Positions 9,022-17,437 of a DNA stretch of 64,000 bases are shown piece by piece (positions within the stretch are counted from its first letter, which is position 1; each line of letters begins with the position of its first letter). The notes beneath the pieces were generated by a model. It searched no databases. It worked only from the letters and a program-made list of their open reading frames with translations, and was not told where the DNA came from. Origin of the DNA: Variovorax dokdonensis (GTDB lineage: Bacteria; Pseudomonadota; Gammaproteobacteria; Burkholderiales; Burkholderiaceae_C); NCBI RefSeq assembly GCF_030316895.1, contig NZ_JASZYV010000002.1:620001-684000 (forward strand), written 5' to 3'. The position numbers and the translations under genes were made by a program.

Positions 9022-10239
9022 ATGACCACGCTCGGAACTCCCCTTTCCCCTTCTGCCACCCGCGTCATGCTCCTGGGCTCCGGAGAGCTGGGCAAGGAAG
9101 TGCTCATCGCGCTGCAGCGCCTGGGTGTCGAGACGATCGCGGTGGACCGCTACCCGAACGCCCCCGGGCAGCAGGTTGCGCACCATGCGCGCACCATCAC
9201 CATGAGCGATCCGGCGCAGCTCAAGGCGCTGATCGAAGCCGAAAAGCCCATGCTGGTCGTGCCCGAGATCGAAGCGATCGCCACGCCGATGCTCGAGGAA
9301 CTGGAAGCCGCTGGCGTCGTGCGCGTCATTCCCACGGCTCGGGCCGCGCGGCTCACGATGGACCGCGAAGGCATCCGCCGCCTGGCGGCCGAGACACTGG
9401 GCCTGCCGACCAGCCCCTACAAGTTCTGCGACTCGCTGGATGAGCTGCAAGCGGCCATCGACGGCAAGGACGGCCCGGCCATCGGCTACCCCTGCGTGGT
9501 CAAGCCCGTGATGAGCAGTTCCGGCAAGGGCCAGAGCAAGATCGACGGACCGCAGGACGTGCGCAAGGCCTGGGACTACGCCATGGCCGGCGGGCGCGTC
9601 AGCCACGGTCGCGTCATCGTCGAGGGCTTCATCGACTTCGACTACGAGATCACGCTGCTGACCGTGCGCGCAAAGGGCGAGCGCGGCGAGGTCGAATGCA
9701 CCTTCTGCGAACCGATCGGCCATCGCCAGGTGAGCGGCGACTATGTCGAAAGCTGGCAACCGCATCCGATGGCCCCGGCCGCACTGGCCAAGGCGCAGGA
9801 GATCGCGCGCGCCGTCACCGCCGACCTGGGCGGGCAGGGGCTGTTCGGCGTGGAACTGTTCGTCAAGGGCGAGCAGGTCTGGTTCAGCGAGGTGAGCCCG
9901 CGTCCGCACGACACGGGCATGGTCACCATGGCGACGCAGTGGCAGAACGAGTTCGAGCTGCATGCGCGGGCCATTCTGGGGCTGCCGGTGGACACGTCGC
10001 TCAAGAGCCCCGGCGCCAGCGCCGTGATCTACGGCGGCGTGGACGCGCAGGGCATCGTGTTCGACGGCGTGGCCGAAGCGCTGCGCATCGCGGGCTGCGA
10101 CATCCGCCTGTTCGGCAAGCCCGAAAGCTTCGAGCGCCGCCGCATGGGCGTCGCGCTGGTGCACGCCAAGGACATCGACACCGCCCGCCATCTGGCGCGC
10201 GAAGCCGCGGCGGCGGTCAAGCCGCGCGCGGCGAGCTGA
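9022..10239 (+). CDS. purT: Formate-dependent phosphoribosylglycinamide formyltransferase (GAR transformylase 2)
   Basis: A 405-residue ATP-grasp enzyme that makes formyl-GAR from formate, ATP and GAR in purine synthesis. Recognisable parts are the N-terminal [11 protein letters not shown], the lid region [15 protein letters not shown], the metal-binding [23 protein letters not shown] and the C-terminal RRMGVALV. Length and order match E. coli PurT (392 residues) with a short N-terminal addition. It is monocistronic and divergent from the dehydrogenase gene. Confidence 0.97.
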   Translation: MTTLGTPLSPSATRVMLLGSGELGKEVLIALQRLGVETIAVDRYPNAPGQQVAHHARTITMSDPAQLKALIEAEKPMLVVPEIEAIATPMLEELEAAGVVRVIPTARAARLTMDREGIRRLAAETLGLPTSPYKFCDSLDELQAAIDGKDGPAIGYPCVVKPVMSSSGKGQSKIDGPQDVRKAWDYAMAGGRVSHGRVIVEGFIDFDYEITLLTVRAKGERGEVECTFCEPIGHRQVSGDYVESWQPHPMAPAALAKAQEIARAVTADLGGQGLFGVELFVKGEQVWFSEVSPRPHDTGMVTMATQWQNEFELHARAILGLPVDTSLKSPGASAVIYGGVDAQGIVFDGVAEALRIAGCDIRLFGKPESFERRRMGVALVHAKDIDTARHLAREAAAAVKPRAAS

Positions 10240-10350
10240 TCGCGCAGGCGCCTTCGTAGCCACTTAACGCAAGTTCGACCCGCGCCGCACCGAGTTGGCG
10301 CGCGGCGATGACTCGCGCGCACGCCACACATAGGGAAAGTCCCGCCGGGG

Positions 10351-10374
10351 GCAACGTGCAACAAACTGCGTTGC
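10351..10374. promoter_or_regulatory. GCAAC/GTTGC repeat cluster upstream of the AraC regulator
   Basis: GCAAC occurs at 10351-10355 and again at 10358-10362, followed by its complement GTTGC at 10370-10374, within about 100 bases of the AraC-type gene. The arrangement (direct plus inverted half-sites) could be an operator for autoregulation. No experimental or comparative support is available here, so this is a weak call. Confidence 0.25.
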
Positions 10375-10455
10375 GCCGCTACCATCGGCCGCGAAAGCAA
10401 AGCGACAGGTAGTACCGGGGACACGCGCCGCCCAGTGGCGAGAGGAGACGAGTTC

Positions 10456-11286
10456 ATGGACGACGACACTCTCGCGCGGAAGCAGCGCGGAGATCGCCTG
10501 ATGTGGTTGACCACGCATCGCGTGTTCTATGCAGGGCTGCTCGGGCCCGTGCGGGAGCGCGTTCTGGGTGGCTGGAGCATTTACGTTTCGGCGCGTGCGG
10601 GCGAGCCGCTTCGCGTGTGCATCGGCGGCGGTGCCTGGCAAGAGGGCGAACTGCTGGTTGTTCCCCCGCATGTGCCCTGCCGGGTCGCCAGCAGCGGCCC
10701 GCTGGTGCTCAACCTGCTCATCGAATCCGAATCCGTCGAGCCGGCACGGCTGCCGCTTTTCCTGCAAAGCTGCGGCTTCGTCCATGCGCCGGTCTTCGTC
10801 GAACAGGTGCGCGTAGCGCATCGGCGATTGCTGGCCGCATCGGGCCGCGAGTCGTTCGAGCAGTTCGATTTCGATGACGTGTTCTTCGGCCAGCGACTGG
10901 CCCCGAGGCCGCTCGATGCGCGCATCGCCACCGTCGTCGATCGCATCAATGCCGATCCGGCCGCTACGGCCTCGGCGGAAGAGTTCGCGCGATCGGTGAG
11001 CCTGTCGTTCTCGCGCTTCCTGCATCTGTTCAAGGATGAGACGGGCGTCACGTTCCGGGCCTTTCGGGCTTGGAAGCGGGCTCGCAGCCTGCTGCGCCAC
11101 GTGCGCCAACCGGCGCGGCTGACGGACATCGCGCTGGACACCGGCTACCCCGATTCGACGCACTTCAGCCATTCGATCCGCCAGGTCTACGGCCTGCGGC
11201 CGAGCGAGATCCTTGCCGGCTCGCGCCGACTGGCGCTGCATGACGACGTCAATCTTGCCCGCGCCGCGCGCGTCGCCATGCACTAG
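10456..11286 (+). CDS. AraC-family transcriptional regulator
   Basis: A 276-residue regulator. The N-terminal half looks like a cupin-type sensor domain (GEPLRVCIGGGAW, GELLVVPPHVPCRV). The C-terminal AraC/XylS double helix-turn-helix covers about residues 170-265, with FARSVSLSFSRFLHLFKDETG as the first HTH and LTDIALDTGYPDSTHFSHSIRQVYG as the second, highly conserved one. ATG 10456 has a GAGGAGA ribosome-binding site at suitable distance; an upstream in-frame start lacks one. It ends eight bases before livH, so it is probably the first gene or the regulator of the following transporter operon. Confidence 0.92.
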   Translation: MDDDTLARKQRGDRLMWLTTHRVFYAGLLGPVRERVLGGWSIYVSARAGEPLRVCIGGGAWQEGELLVVPPHVPCRVASSGPLVLNLLIESESVEPARLPLFLQSCGFVHAPVFVEQVRVAHRRLLAASGRESFEQFDFDDVFFGQRLAPRPLDARIATVVDRINADPAATASAEEFARSVSLSFSRFLHLFKDETGVTFRAFRAWKRARSLLRHVRQPARLTDIALDTGYPDSTHFSHSIRQVYGLRPSEILAGSRRLALHDDVNLARAARVAMH

Positions 11287-11294
11287 GTCGCGCG

Positions 11295-12170
11295 GTGCAG
11301 GTTCTCCAGCTTCTTCTCTCGGGCATCTCGCAAGGCTGCATCTACGGCCTGATCGCGCTGGGTTTCGTGCTGATCTACAAGGCCACCGAGACCGTCAGCT
11401 TCGCCCAGGGCGAGTTGATGATGCTCGGCGCGTTTTGCGCCTTCGCCGGCATGAGCGCATTCGGCCTGCCGTTCTGGATGGCGGCGCTGTTGGCGGTGTT
11501 GGCGATGGCAGCCTTCGGCGTGCTGCTCGAACTGGCGGTGATCCGGCCGGTGCTCGGCCAGCCGCAGTTCGCGATCGTGATGCTGACCATCGGCATCGGC
11601 TACGTCATGCGGGGGGTGATCACGATGGTGCCGGGCATCGGCACCGACACGCATGCGCTGGCCGTGCCCTACAAGGACCAGACCTGGAAGCTGGGCGGTC
11701 TGGTAATCAACGTCGAGCAGGCCGTGGTGGTGGCAGCCACGGCGGTTCTGTGTCTGCTGCTGTACCTGATGTTCCGCTACAGCAAGCTGGGCATCGCCAT
11801 GCAGGCTTCGTCGCAGAACCAGCTGGCCGCCTACTACATGGGCATCCCGGTCAAGCGGCTCAACAGCCTGGTGTGGGGGCTGGCGGCGGCCGTGGCCGCC
11901 ATTGCCGGCATGCTGCTGGCGCCCATCACCTTCGTGCACGCGAACATGGGCTTCATCGGGCTCAAGGCCTTTCCGGCGGCGGTGGTGGGCGGCTTCGGCA
12001 GCCTGCCTGGCGCCATCGTCGGTGGCTTGGTGATCGGCGTGGCGGAGTCCTTTGCGGGCTTCTACCTGCCTGACGGTTTCAAGGACACGGCCCCCTACAT
12101 CCTGGTGCTGCTGATGCTGATGATCAAGCCCAACGGCTTGTTCGGCGAAAAGCTGCGCAAAAAGGTCTGA
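11295..12170 (+). CDS. livH: Liv-type ABC transporter permease, LivH subunit
   Basis: A 291-residue polytopic permease of the HAAT (hydrophobic amino acid) ABC family. It begins with the family pattern LLSGISQGCIYGLIALGFVLIYKATE and has the conserved FAQGELMMLGA. The cytoplasmic coupling segment, which includes the EAA-like loop, runs through QNQLAAYYMGIPVKR. About eight membrane helices are expected. The start is GTG 11295, directly after the AraC stop. It pairs with livM nine bases downstream. The substrate could be branched amino acids, but the accompanying acyl-CoA ligase favours an organic acid. Confidence 0.93.
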   Translation: MQVLQLLLSGISQGCIYGLIALGFVLIYKATETVSFAQGELMMLGAFCAFAGMSAFGLPFWMAALLAVLAMAAFGVLLELAVIRPVLGQPQFAIVMLTIGIGYVMRGVITMVPGIGTDTHALAVPYKDQTWKLGGLVINVEQAVVVAATAVLCLLLYLMFRYSKLGIAMQASSQNQLAAYYMGIPVKRLNSLVWGLAAAVAAIAGMLLAPITFVHANMGFIGLKAFPAAVVGGFGSLPGAIVGGLVIGVAESFAGFYLPDGFKDTAPYILVLLMLMIKPNGLFGEKLRKKV

Positions 12171-12179
12171 GCTCCACGC

Positions 12180-13256
12180 ATGCGCTTCATCTTCAAGACC
12201 AGCTACGAGCAGGACATCCGCCTGGCCAAGCACGGCGGCCATGTCTTCTGGTATGGCCTGCTCGCCGTACTGCTGGCGGTGGCGCCCTGGATCATCGACG
12301 AGTACTGGCTGGCGCAACTCACCTTCGTGCTGATCTACGGTGTGGTGGGCCTGGGGCTCATGCTGCTGGCGGGCTTCACCGGGCAGTTCTCGATCGGCCA
12401 TGCCGCGTTCCTTGGAACCGGTGCCTACACGCAGGCGGTGCTGGGCAACATGGGCGTTCCCTTTCCCCTGGCGATGGCCGGCGCCGCCGCGTTGTCGGCA
12501 CTGGTGGGCGTGGTGGTGGGCCTGCCGGCCCTGCGGCTCAAGGGCATCTACCTGGGCATCGCGACCCTGGCGTTCGGGTTCATCGTCGAAGAGGTGTTCG
12601 CGCGCTGGGAGAGCGTGACGGGCGGCAATTCGGGCCTTCATGTGCAGCCACCGCAGTTCTTCGGCGCGCAGCTGGAGTCGGGCACGGGCTTCTATTTCCT
12701 GTGCCTGGTGGTGGCGGTCCTGAGCACGTTGGCCATTCTGAATCTGCTGCGGGCGCCCACAGGGCGGGCCTTCGTCGCCATTCGCGATTCGGAGATCTCC
12801 GCGCAGAGCATGGGCATCCACCTGGCGCGCTACAAGACGCTTTCGTTCGCCATCTCGGCGGCGCTGGCGGGCCTGGGCGGCGCGCTCTATGCGCACAAGC
12901 TGAGCTTCATTTCTCCGGACCAGTTCGGCATCTTGCAGTCCATCGATCTGTTGCTGCTGGTCGTGATCGGCGGGCTGGGCTCGGTGCACGGGGCCTTCCT
13001 GGGCGCGATCTTCCTCATCACCATGCCGCAGCTGATCGCGATGTCCAAGGACTGGCTGCCGCCGGTGATCGGCGAGGCCACGGGGCTGCAGGGCCTGGTG
13101 TACGGCCTGGTGCTGATTGCCTTCGTGCTGTTCGAGCCATTGGGCATCTATGGCCGCTGGCTCAAGATCCGCACCTGGCTGCAGCTCTTCCCCTTCTACC
13201 GGCGCGGCATGTTCAAGCGCCAGAAGTCCTTCACCAAGTCGGATCGACTCCGATGA
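12180..13256 (+). CDS. livM: Liv-type ABC transporter permease, LivM subunit
   Basis: A 358-residue membrane permease, partner of LivH. The conserved central region reads VGLGLMLLAGFTGQFSIGHAAF, followed by the coupling-loop sequence FVAIRDSEISAQSMGI with LARYKTLSFAISAALAG. About nine or ten helices are expected. It overlaps the downstream ATPase gene by four bases (ATGA), implying translational coupling. Confidence 0.94.
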   Translation: MRFIFKTSYEQDIRLAKHGGHVFWYGLLAVLLAVAPWIIDEYWLAQLTFVLIYGVVGLGLMLLAGFTGQFSIGHAAFLGTGAYTQAVLGNMGVPFPLAMAGAAALSALVGVVVGLPALRLKGIYLGIATLAFGFIVEEVFARWESVTGGNSGLHVQPPQFFGAQLESGTGFYFLCLVVAVLSTLAILNLLRAPTGRAFVAIRDSEISAQSMGIHLARYKTLSFAISAALAGLGGALYAHKLSFISPDQFGILQSIDLLLLVVIGGLGSVHGAFLGAIFLITMPQLIAMSKDWLPPVIGEATGLQGLVYGLVLIAFVLFEPLGIYGRWLKIRTWLQLFPFYRRGMFKRQKSFTKSDRLR

Positions 13257-14083
13257 GCGCGACGGTGCAAGCGCAGGGCGACCTGCTCCTTTCCGCGAGC
13301 AACCTGAGCGTGCGCTTTGGCGGTGTTCTGGCCGTCAACGGCGTGAGCTTCGACGTGCGGCGCGGCGAGGTGTTCACGCTGATCGGGCCCAACGGGGCCG
13401 GCAAGACGACGGTCTTCAACCTCATCAGCCGCATCTACACGCCGAGCACCGGCGAAATCACCTGGCATGGCGGCGATGCACCGCTGAAGCTTACGCAGCA
13501 GCCGCCGCACGCCATGGCCGCGCTGGGCATCGCGCGCACGTTCCAGAACATCGAGCTTTTCGAACATGCGACGGTGCTGCAGAACCTGCTGGTCGGTCGG
13601 CATGTGCATCGCCGCACGGGGTTCTGGCGCGAGATGCTCTTCACCGGCGCAACGCGCCGCGCCGAGGTGCATGCGCGCGAGACGGCGGAGCGGGTGATCG
13701 AGTTGCTCGATCTCCAGCATCACCGCGATTCGCTGGTGGCCGGACTGCCGTACGGCGTGCGCAAGGTGGTGGAGCTCGCCCGTGCGCTTTGCACGGAGCC
13801 GAAGCTGTTGCTGCTGGACGAGCCATCGTCCGGGTTGAATGTGGAAGAGACGGCGGACATGGCGTTCTGGATCCAGGACATCCAGAAGGAACTGGGCGTG
13901 TCCGTGCTGATGGTGGAGCACGACATGTCGCTGGTCTCCAAGGTGTCGGACCGCGTGCTGGCGATGAACCAGGGCGAGGTGCTGGCGACCGGGACGCCGC
14001 GCGAGGTGCAGACGGATGCGAAGGTGGTGGAGGCTTATCTCGGCTCCGTGGACGATGTGAGCAGCTTGCGGAGGGTGGCTTGA
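13253..14083 (+). CDS. livG: Liv-type ABC transporter ATPase, LivG subunit
   Basis: A 276-residue ATP-binding subunit. Walker A is GPNGAGKTT, the Q-loop region is GIARTFQNIELF and the degenerate signature GLPYGVRKVVELARAL is characteristic of LivG. Walker B is LLLLDEPSSGL and the H-switch lies in MVEHDM. It is coupled to livM by an ATGA overlap. Unusually, the partner ATPase gene livF does not follow directly but lies 643 bases downstream, behind a pair of structured repeats. Confidence 0.94.
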   Translation: MSATVQAQGDLLLSASNLSVRFGGVLAVNGVSFDVRRGEVFTLIGPNGAGKTTVFNLISRIYTPSTGEITWHGGDAPLKLTQQPPHAMAALGIARTFQNIELFEHATVLQNLLVGRHVHRRTGFWREMLFTGATRRAEVHARETAERVIELLDLQHHRDSLVAGLPYGVRKVVELARALCTEPKLLLLDEPSSGLNVEETADMAFWIQDIQKELGVSVLMVEHDMSLVSKVSDRVLAMNQGEVLATGTPREVQTDAKVVEAYLGSVDDVSSLRRVA

Positions 14084-14126
14084 TGTTTGGTGCTGTGGCT
14101 TGCTGCTTTGGCTTTGTCGGGGGGCG

Positions 14127-14365
14127 CCCGGGCTGCGCCGCCCGCCGCCGGCCGCCACTGCGCCGGTCGGCGCACAGCGCCGACTGCCCTGCGGTGCTCG
14201 TGCAACCGGCCACGCCGTGGAACTCGCTGCGTTCACTTCGTTCACTGCGCTCGAACATCCACGGCAAGCTGGAAGTTGACGCTCGCACACCCGTGCGAGC
14301 TTGGCCGGCTGCACTGCGCGCCTCGGCGGCACAGAGGCAGCCGGCGGCGGGCGGCGCAGCCCGGG
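14127..14365 (-). repeat. Structured intergenic repeat element, copy 1
   Basis: A 239-base element bounded by 26-base perfect terminal inverted repeats (14127-14152 and 14340-14365). Inside it are three hairpins: GTCGGCGC-ACA-GCGCCGAC (14166-14184); GCCGTGGA paired with TCCACGGC (14214-14221 and 14258-14265) around a 36-base loop; and GCTCGCAC paired with GTGCGAGC (14281-14300) with a 4-base loop. In reverse orientation it aligns with copy 2 over most of its length, and one 37-base block differs at a single base. Confidence 0.85.
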
Positions 14366-14445
14366 CTTGGGGGTCCATCGGAGGCGGTGTTGCCCCGGTG
14401 AGCGTAGTTGCGCGATGCGCACAGAAGCATGGCACGACGCATCCT

Positions 14446-14692
14446 CTGCGTGGGTGGGCGGTGTGTGTCGGGGGGCGCCTCTGGGTCGCCGAGGAGCGCA
14501 GTGGGGTGGGCCTGCGCGCACGGGTGTGCGCGCTTCAACATCTGGCTCGCGGCAGTTGTCTGAGCGCAGTGAACGGAGTGAACGCAGCGAGTTCTGCCGC
14601 GCGGGCCCGCCGCGCGAGCACCGCAGGGAAGTCGGCGCTGTGCGCCGACCGACCCAGTGGCGCCCTCCGGCACGCATCGCCCACCCACGCAG
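14446..14692 (+). repeat. Structured intergenic repeat element, copy 2
   Basis: A 247-base element bounded by 42-base terminal inverted repeats with 37 matching positions (14446-14487 and 14651-14692). Internal hairpins are GCGCGCAC paired with GTGCGCGC (14514-14533, loop GGGT), CGCGGCAG paired with CTGCCGCG (14548-14555 and 14594-14601) and GTCGGCGC-TGT-GCGCCGAC (14631-14649). Order and loops match copy 1 in inverted orientation. The terminal arms and two stems have different bases but keep pairing. Confidence 0.85.
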
Positions 14693-14726
14693 TGGCAGCC
14701 AAATTCGCTCCAGAGCCAGCAACAAG

Positions 14727-15506
14727 ATGAGCGCCGACACCCCCATCCTGCAACTGCAGAACGTCGAAAGCGCGTATGGCCCGATCAAGGCCATCCGCGG
14801 CGTCAGCCTGAAAGTCAGGCAAGGCGAGATTGCCACCGTGCTCGGCTCCAACGGCGCCGGCAAGACCACCATCCTCAAGACCATCTCCGGCATCATCGAC
14901 CCGCGCAAGGGCAGCATCGAATTCAAGGGCAGCGACATCACCGCCAAGGATCCTGCCTTCATCGTCCAGCAGGGCTTGAGCCATGTGCCCGAAGGCCGCG
15001 AGGTGTTTCCGCTGCTCTCGGTGCGCGACAACCTGCTCATGGGCGCCTACACCCGCAAGGACCGCGACGGCGTGGCACGCGACGTGGAGGCGGTGTTCGG
15101 CTACTTCCCCATTCTTCGCGAACGCGCGGGCCAGGAGGCAGGGCTGTTGTCAGGCGGCCAGCAGCAGATGCTCGCCATCTCACGTGCGCTCATGGCCGCA
15201 CCGCAACTCATCCTGCTCGACGAGCCCAGCCTGGGGCTCTCGCCCAAGCTCACGAAAGAGATCTTCGAGATCGTGGTGCGCATCAATCGCGAGCGGGGCA
15301 CCACCATCCTGCTCGTCGAGCAGAACGCCAACATGGCCCTCAATGCCGCCGACTACGGCTACGTTCTGGAAAACGGCCGCATCGTGCTGGAAGACACCTG
15401 CGAGCGCCTTCGCGAGAAGGAGGACATCAAGGAGTTCTACCTCGGCATGAAAGAGGAAGGCGTGCGCGGCGAGCGGCGCTGGAAGAAAAAGAAGAACTGG
15501 CGATGA
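14727..15506 (+). CDS. livF: Liv-type ABC transporter ATPase, LivF subunit
   Basis: A 259-residue ATP-binding subunit. Walker A is GSNGAGKTT, the LivF hallmark SHVPEGREVFPLLSVRDNL is present, the signature is LLSGGQQQMLAISRAL and Walker B is LILLDEPSLGLSP. It ends in a basic tail (WKKKKNWR). The frame stays open far upstream through the repeat, but ATG 14727 gives the standard N-terminus ILQLQNVESAYG. Its stop overlaps the acyl-CoA ligase start by four bases. Confidence 0.94.
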   Translation: MSADTPILQLQNVESAYGPIKAIRGVSLKVRQGEIATVLGSNGAGKTTILKTISGIIDPRKGSIEFKGSDITAKDPAFIVQQGLSHVPEGREVFPLLSVRDNLLMGAYTRKDRDGVARDVEAVFGYFPILRERAGQEAGLLSGGQQQMLAISRALMAAPQLILLDEPSLGLSPKLTKEIFEIVVRINRERGTTILLVEQNANMALNAADYGYVLENGRIVLEDTCERLREKEDIKEFYLGMKEEGVRGERRWKKKKNWR

Positions 15507-17398
15507 ACTCCCGGACCACTCCACAGCGCCCCTACCGCGCCGCCGGCCTCTGGGATACCGCTGGCATCCAGCCGCGCACCGACATCGCCGTGCCCGGCGA
15601 AACCATTCCCGAAGTGTTCTGGAATGCAGTGGACGCCCGCGCCGACCAGGTGTGGATGCGGCAGAAGGAACTGGGCATCTGGCGCACCTGGACCTGGCGC
15701 CAGACCGGCGATGCCGTTGCCGAAATATCCGCTGGACTCATCGCCCTGGGCCTGGCCGCGGGCGAGTGCGTGTCCATCCTCTCGAACACCGTCGTCGAAT
15801 GGGTGCTGGCAGACTTGGCCGTGCTCAGCTGCGGCGGCGTGTGCAGCGGCATCTATCCCACCGACGCGCCGGTGCAGGTCCACTACCTGTGCGAGGACTC
15901 GCGAACCCGCGTGCTGTTCGTCGAGGACGACGAGCAACTCGACAAGGCGCTGGAAGTGCGCGATCGCCTGCCCATGCTGGACAGGATCGTCGTCTTCGAC
16001 ATGGAGGGCCTGCGCGACTTCCAGGATCCTGGCGTCATGAGCCTCGACCAACTGCGCGCGCTGGGCCGCCAGCATCTGCAGGCATCGCCGGGCGCGGTGC
16101 GCGAACGCGCGGCGCTGTGCAAGCCCGACGACCTGGCCATCCTGGTCTACACCTCCGGCACCACCGGCAAGCCCAAGGGCGCCATGCACAGCCACCATGG
16201 GCTGGTCTATACGGTTCGTGGCTACAACACGCTCATCGCGCAGGACGAGCGCGACGAGCGCATGTGCTTCCTGCCGCTTTGCCACATCGCGGAGCGCATG
16301 GGCGGCGAATACTTCGCGCTCTACACCGGCTCGGTGCTCAACTTCGTCGAGAACCCGGAGACCGTGCCCGAGAACGTGCGCGAGATCGCGCCCACGGTGT
16401 TCACCGCCGTGCCGCGCGTGTGGGAGAAGTTCTATTCCGCGGTGATGATCGCCCTGAAAGAGGCCGGCCCCGTGCAGCAGGCCGCCTATGCATGGAGCAT
16501 CGGCGTGGGCGAGAAGATCGCCGCCCGCGTGATGGCCGGCGAGCCGGTCGGCGGCTGGCTCAGGCTGCAGTTCCGGATCGCCCGCGCGCTGGCGCTGGAC
16601 AACGTGCGCACGCTGATCGGCATCCATCGCGCGCGCTTCCTGGTCACTGGCGCGGCGCCCATCTCGCCCGACCTCGTGCGCTGGTACCTGGCGCTGGGCG
16701 TGCCCATGCTCGAGGTATGGGGCATGACCGAAACCTGCGGCGCCTCCACCGGCATGCCGGCCGCACGCATCAAGCCCGGCTCGATCGGACAGGCGGCCGG
16801 CTACAACGAAGTGCGCATCGACCCGGACACCGGAGAGATCCTGGTGCGCGGCCCCAACGTCTTCATGGGCTACCTGCATCTTCCCGAGAAGACCGCCGAG
16901 ACCATCGACGCCGATGGCTGGCTGCACACCGGCGACGTCGGTGGCGTGGACGATGAAGGGTTCTTCCGAATCACCGACCGGATGAAGGACATCATCATCA
17001 CCGCAGGCGGAAAGAACGTGACGCCCAGCGAGCTGGAGAACGAGCTCAAGTTCAGTCCCTACATCACCGATGCGGTCGTCATCGGCGATGCGCGGCCCTA
17101 CCTGACCGTGATCGTGATGATCGACCAGGAGAACGTCGAGAAGTACGCGCAGGACAACGACGTGCCTTTCTCCAGCTACGAAAGCCTGACGCGCGCGGCC
17201 GAGGTGCAGGCGCTGATCCAGGCCGAGATCGACCGGGTCAATGCCAAGTTCGCGCGGGTCGAGCAGATCAAGAAGTTTTTCCTGCTCGAGACGCAGTTGT
17301 CGGCCGAGGACGAGGAGCTCACGCCGACCATGAAGCTCAAGCGCAAGCTGGTGCAGACCAAGTATGCGCAGCGCATCGATGCCATGTACCGGGCCTGA
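15503..17398 (+). CDS. AMP-forming long-chain-type acyl-CoA synthetase
   Basis: A 631-residue adenylate-forming ligase (ANL family). Motifs in order are the P-loop YTSGTTGKPKG (residues 216-226), the substrate-pocket region VTGAAPISPDLVRWY, the adenine motif WGMTETCG, the hinge aspartate region WLHTGDVGGVD and the C-terminal lysine region ITAGGKNVTPSELEN. It activates a carboxylic acid to its CoA thioester via acyl-AMP. Being inside a Liv operon (ATGA overlap with livF, binding protein after it) suggests that the imported substrate is a carboxylate activated on entry. Length and the insertion after the P-loop resemble FadD15-type ligases. The substrate is unknown. Confidence 0.9.
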   Translation: MNSRTTPQRPYRAAGLWDTAGIQPRTDIAVPGETIPEVFWNAVDARADQVWMRQKELGIWRTWTWRQTGDAVAEISAGLIALGLAAGECVSILSNTVVEWVLADLAVLSCGGVCSGIYPTDAPVQVHYLCEDSRTRVLFVEDDEQLDKALEVRDRLPMLDRIVVFDMEGLRDFQDPGVMSLDQLRALGRQHLQASPGAVRERAALCKPDDLAILVYTSGTTGKPKGAMHSHHGLVYTVRGYNTLIAQDERDERMCFLPLCHIAERMGGEYFALYTGSVLNFVENPETVPENVREIAPTVFTAVPRVWEKFYSAVMIALKEAGPVQQAAYAWSIGVGEKIAARVMAGEPVGGWLRLQFRIARALALDNVRTLIGIHRARFLVTGAAPISPDLVRWYLALGVPMLEVWGMTETCGASTGMPAARIKPGSIGQAAGYNEVRIDPDTGEILVRGPNVFMGYLHLPEKTAETIDADGWLHTGDVGGVDDEGFFRITDRMKDIIITAGGKNVTPSELENELKFSPYITDAVVIGDARPYLTVIVMIDQENVEKYAQDNDVPFSSYESLTRAAEVQALIQAEIDRVNAKFARVEQIKKFFLLETQLSAEDEELTPTMKLKRKLVQTKYAQRIDAMYRA

Positions 17399-17437
17399 AC
17401 CCAGCCCGCATTCGAATTTCAACCGAAGGAGACGAGC

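Larger units (their letters stand above)
14084..14726. other. 643-base gene-free gap between livG and livF, holding two inverted repeat copies
   Basis: No plausible gene lies here, although extremely GC-rich sequence keeps several frames open. The stretch consists of repeat copy 1 (14127-14365, reverse orientation), an 80-base linker and repeat copy 2 (14446-14692, forward orientation). The livF ribosome-binding region follows. Conceptual translations of both copies in matching orientation contain ARTGVRASTS and SERSERSERSEF, showing their homology, but these look like artefacts of repeat translation. Confidence 0.8.

Noticed and set aside
14301-14726. N-terminal extension of LivF into the repeat region
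   Set aside because: The frame is open but would add 142 non-homologous residues. ATG 14727 yields the normal ABC ATPase N-terminus.
14084-14726. Insertion sequence or integron-like element between livG and livF
   Set aside because: No transposase or integrase frame and no clear target-site duplication. The two copies are better explained as small structured repeats.
13117-14730. Open frame of more than 530 codons running through livG and both repeat copies
   Set aside because: It is out of frame with livG and made of repeat-derived Arg/Ala/Pro-rich sequence. It has no domain and no plausible start signal.
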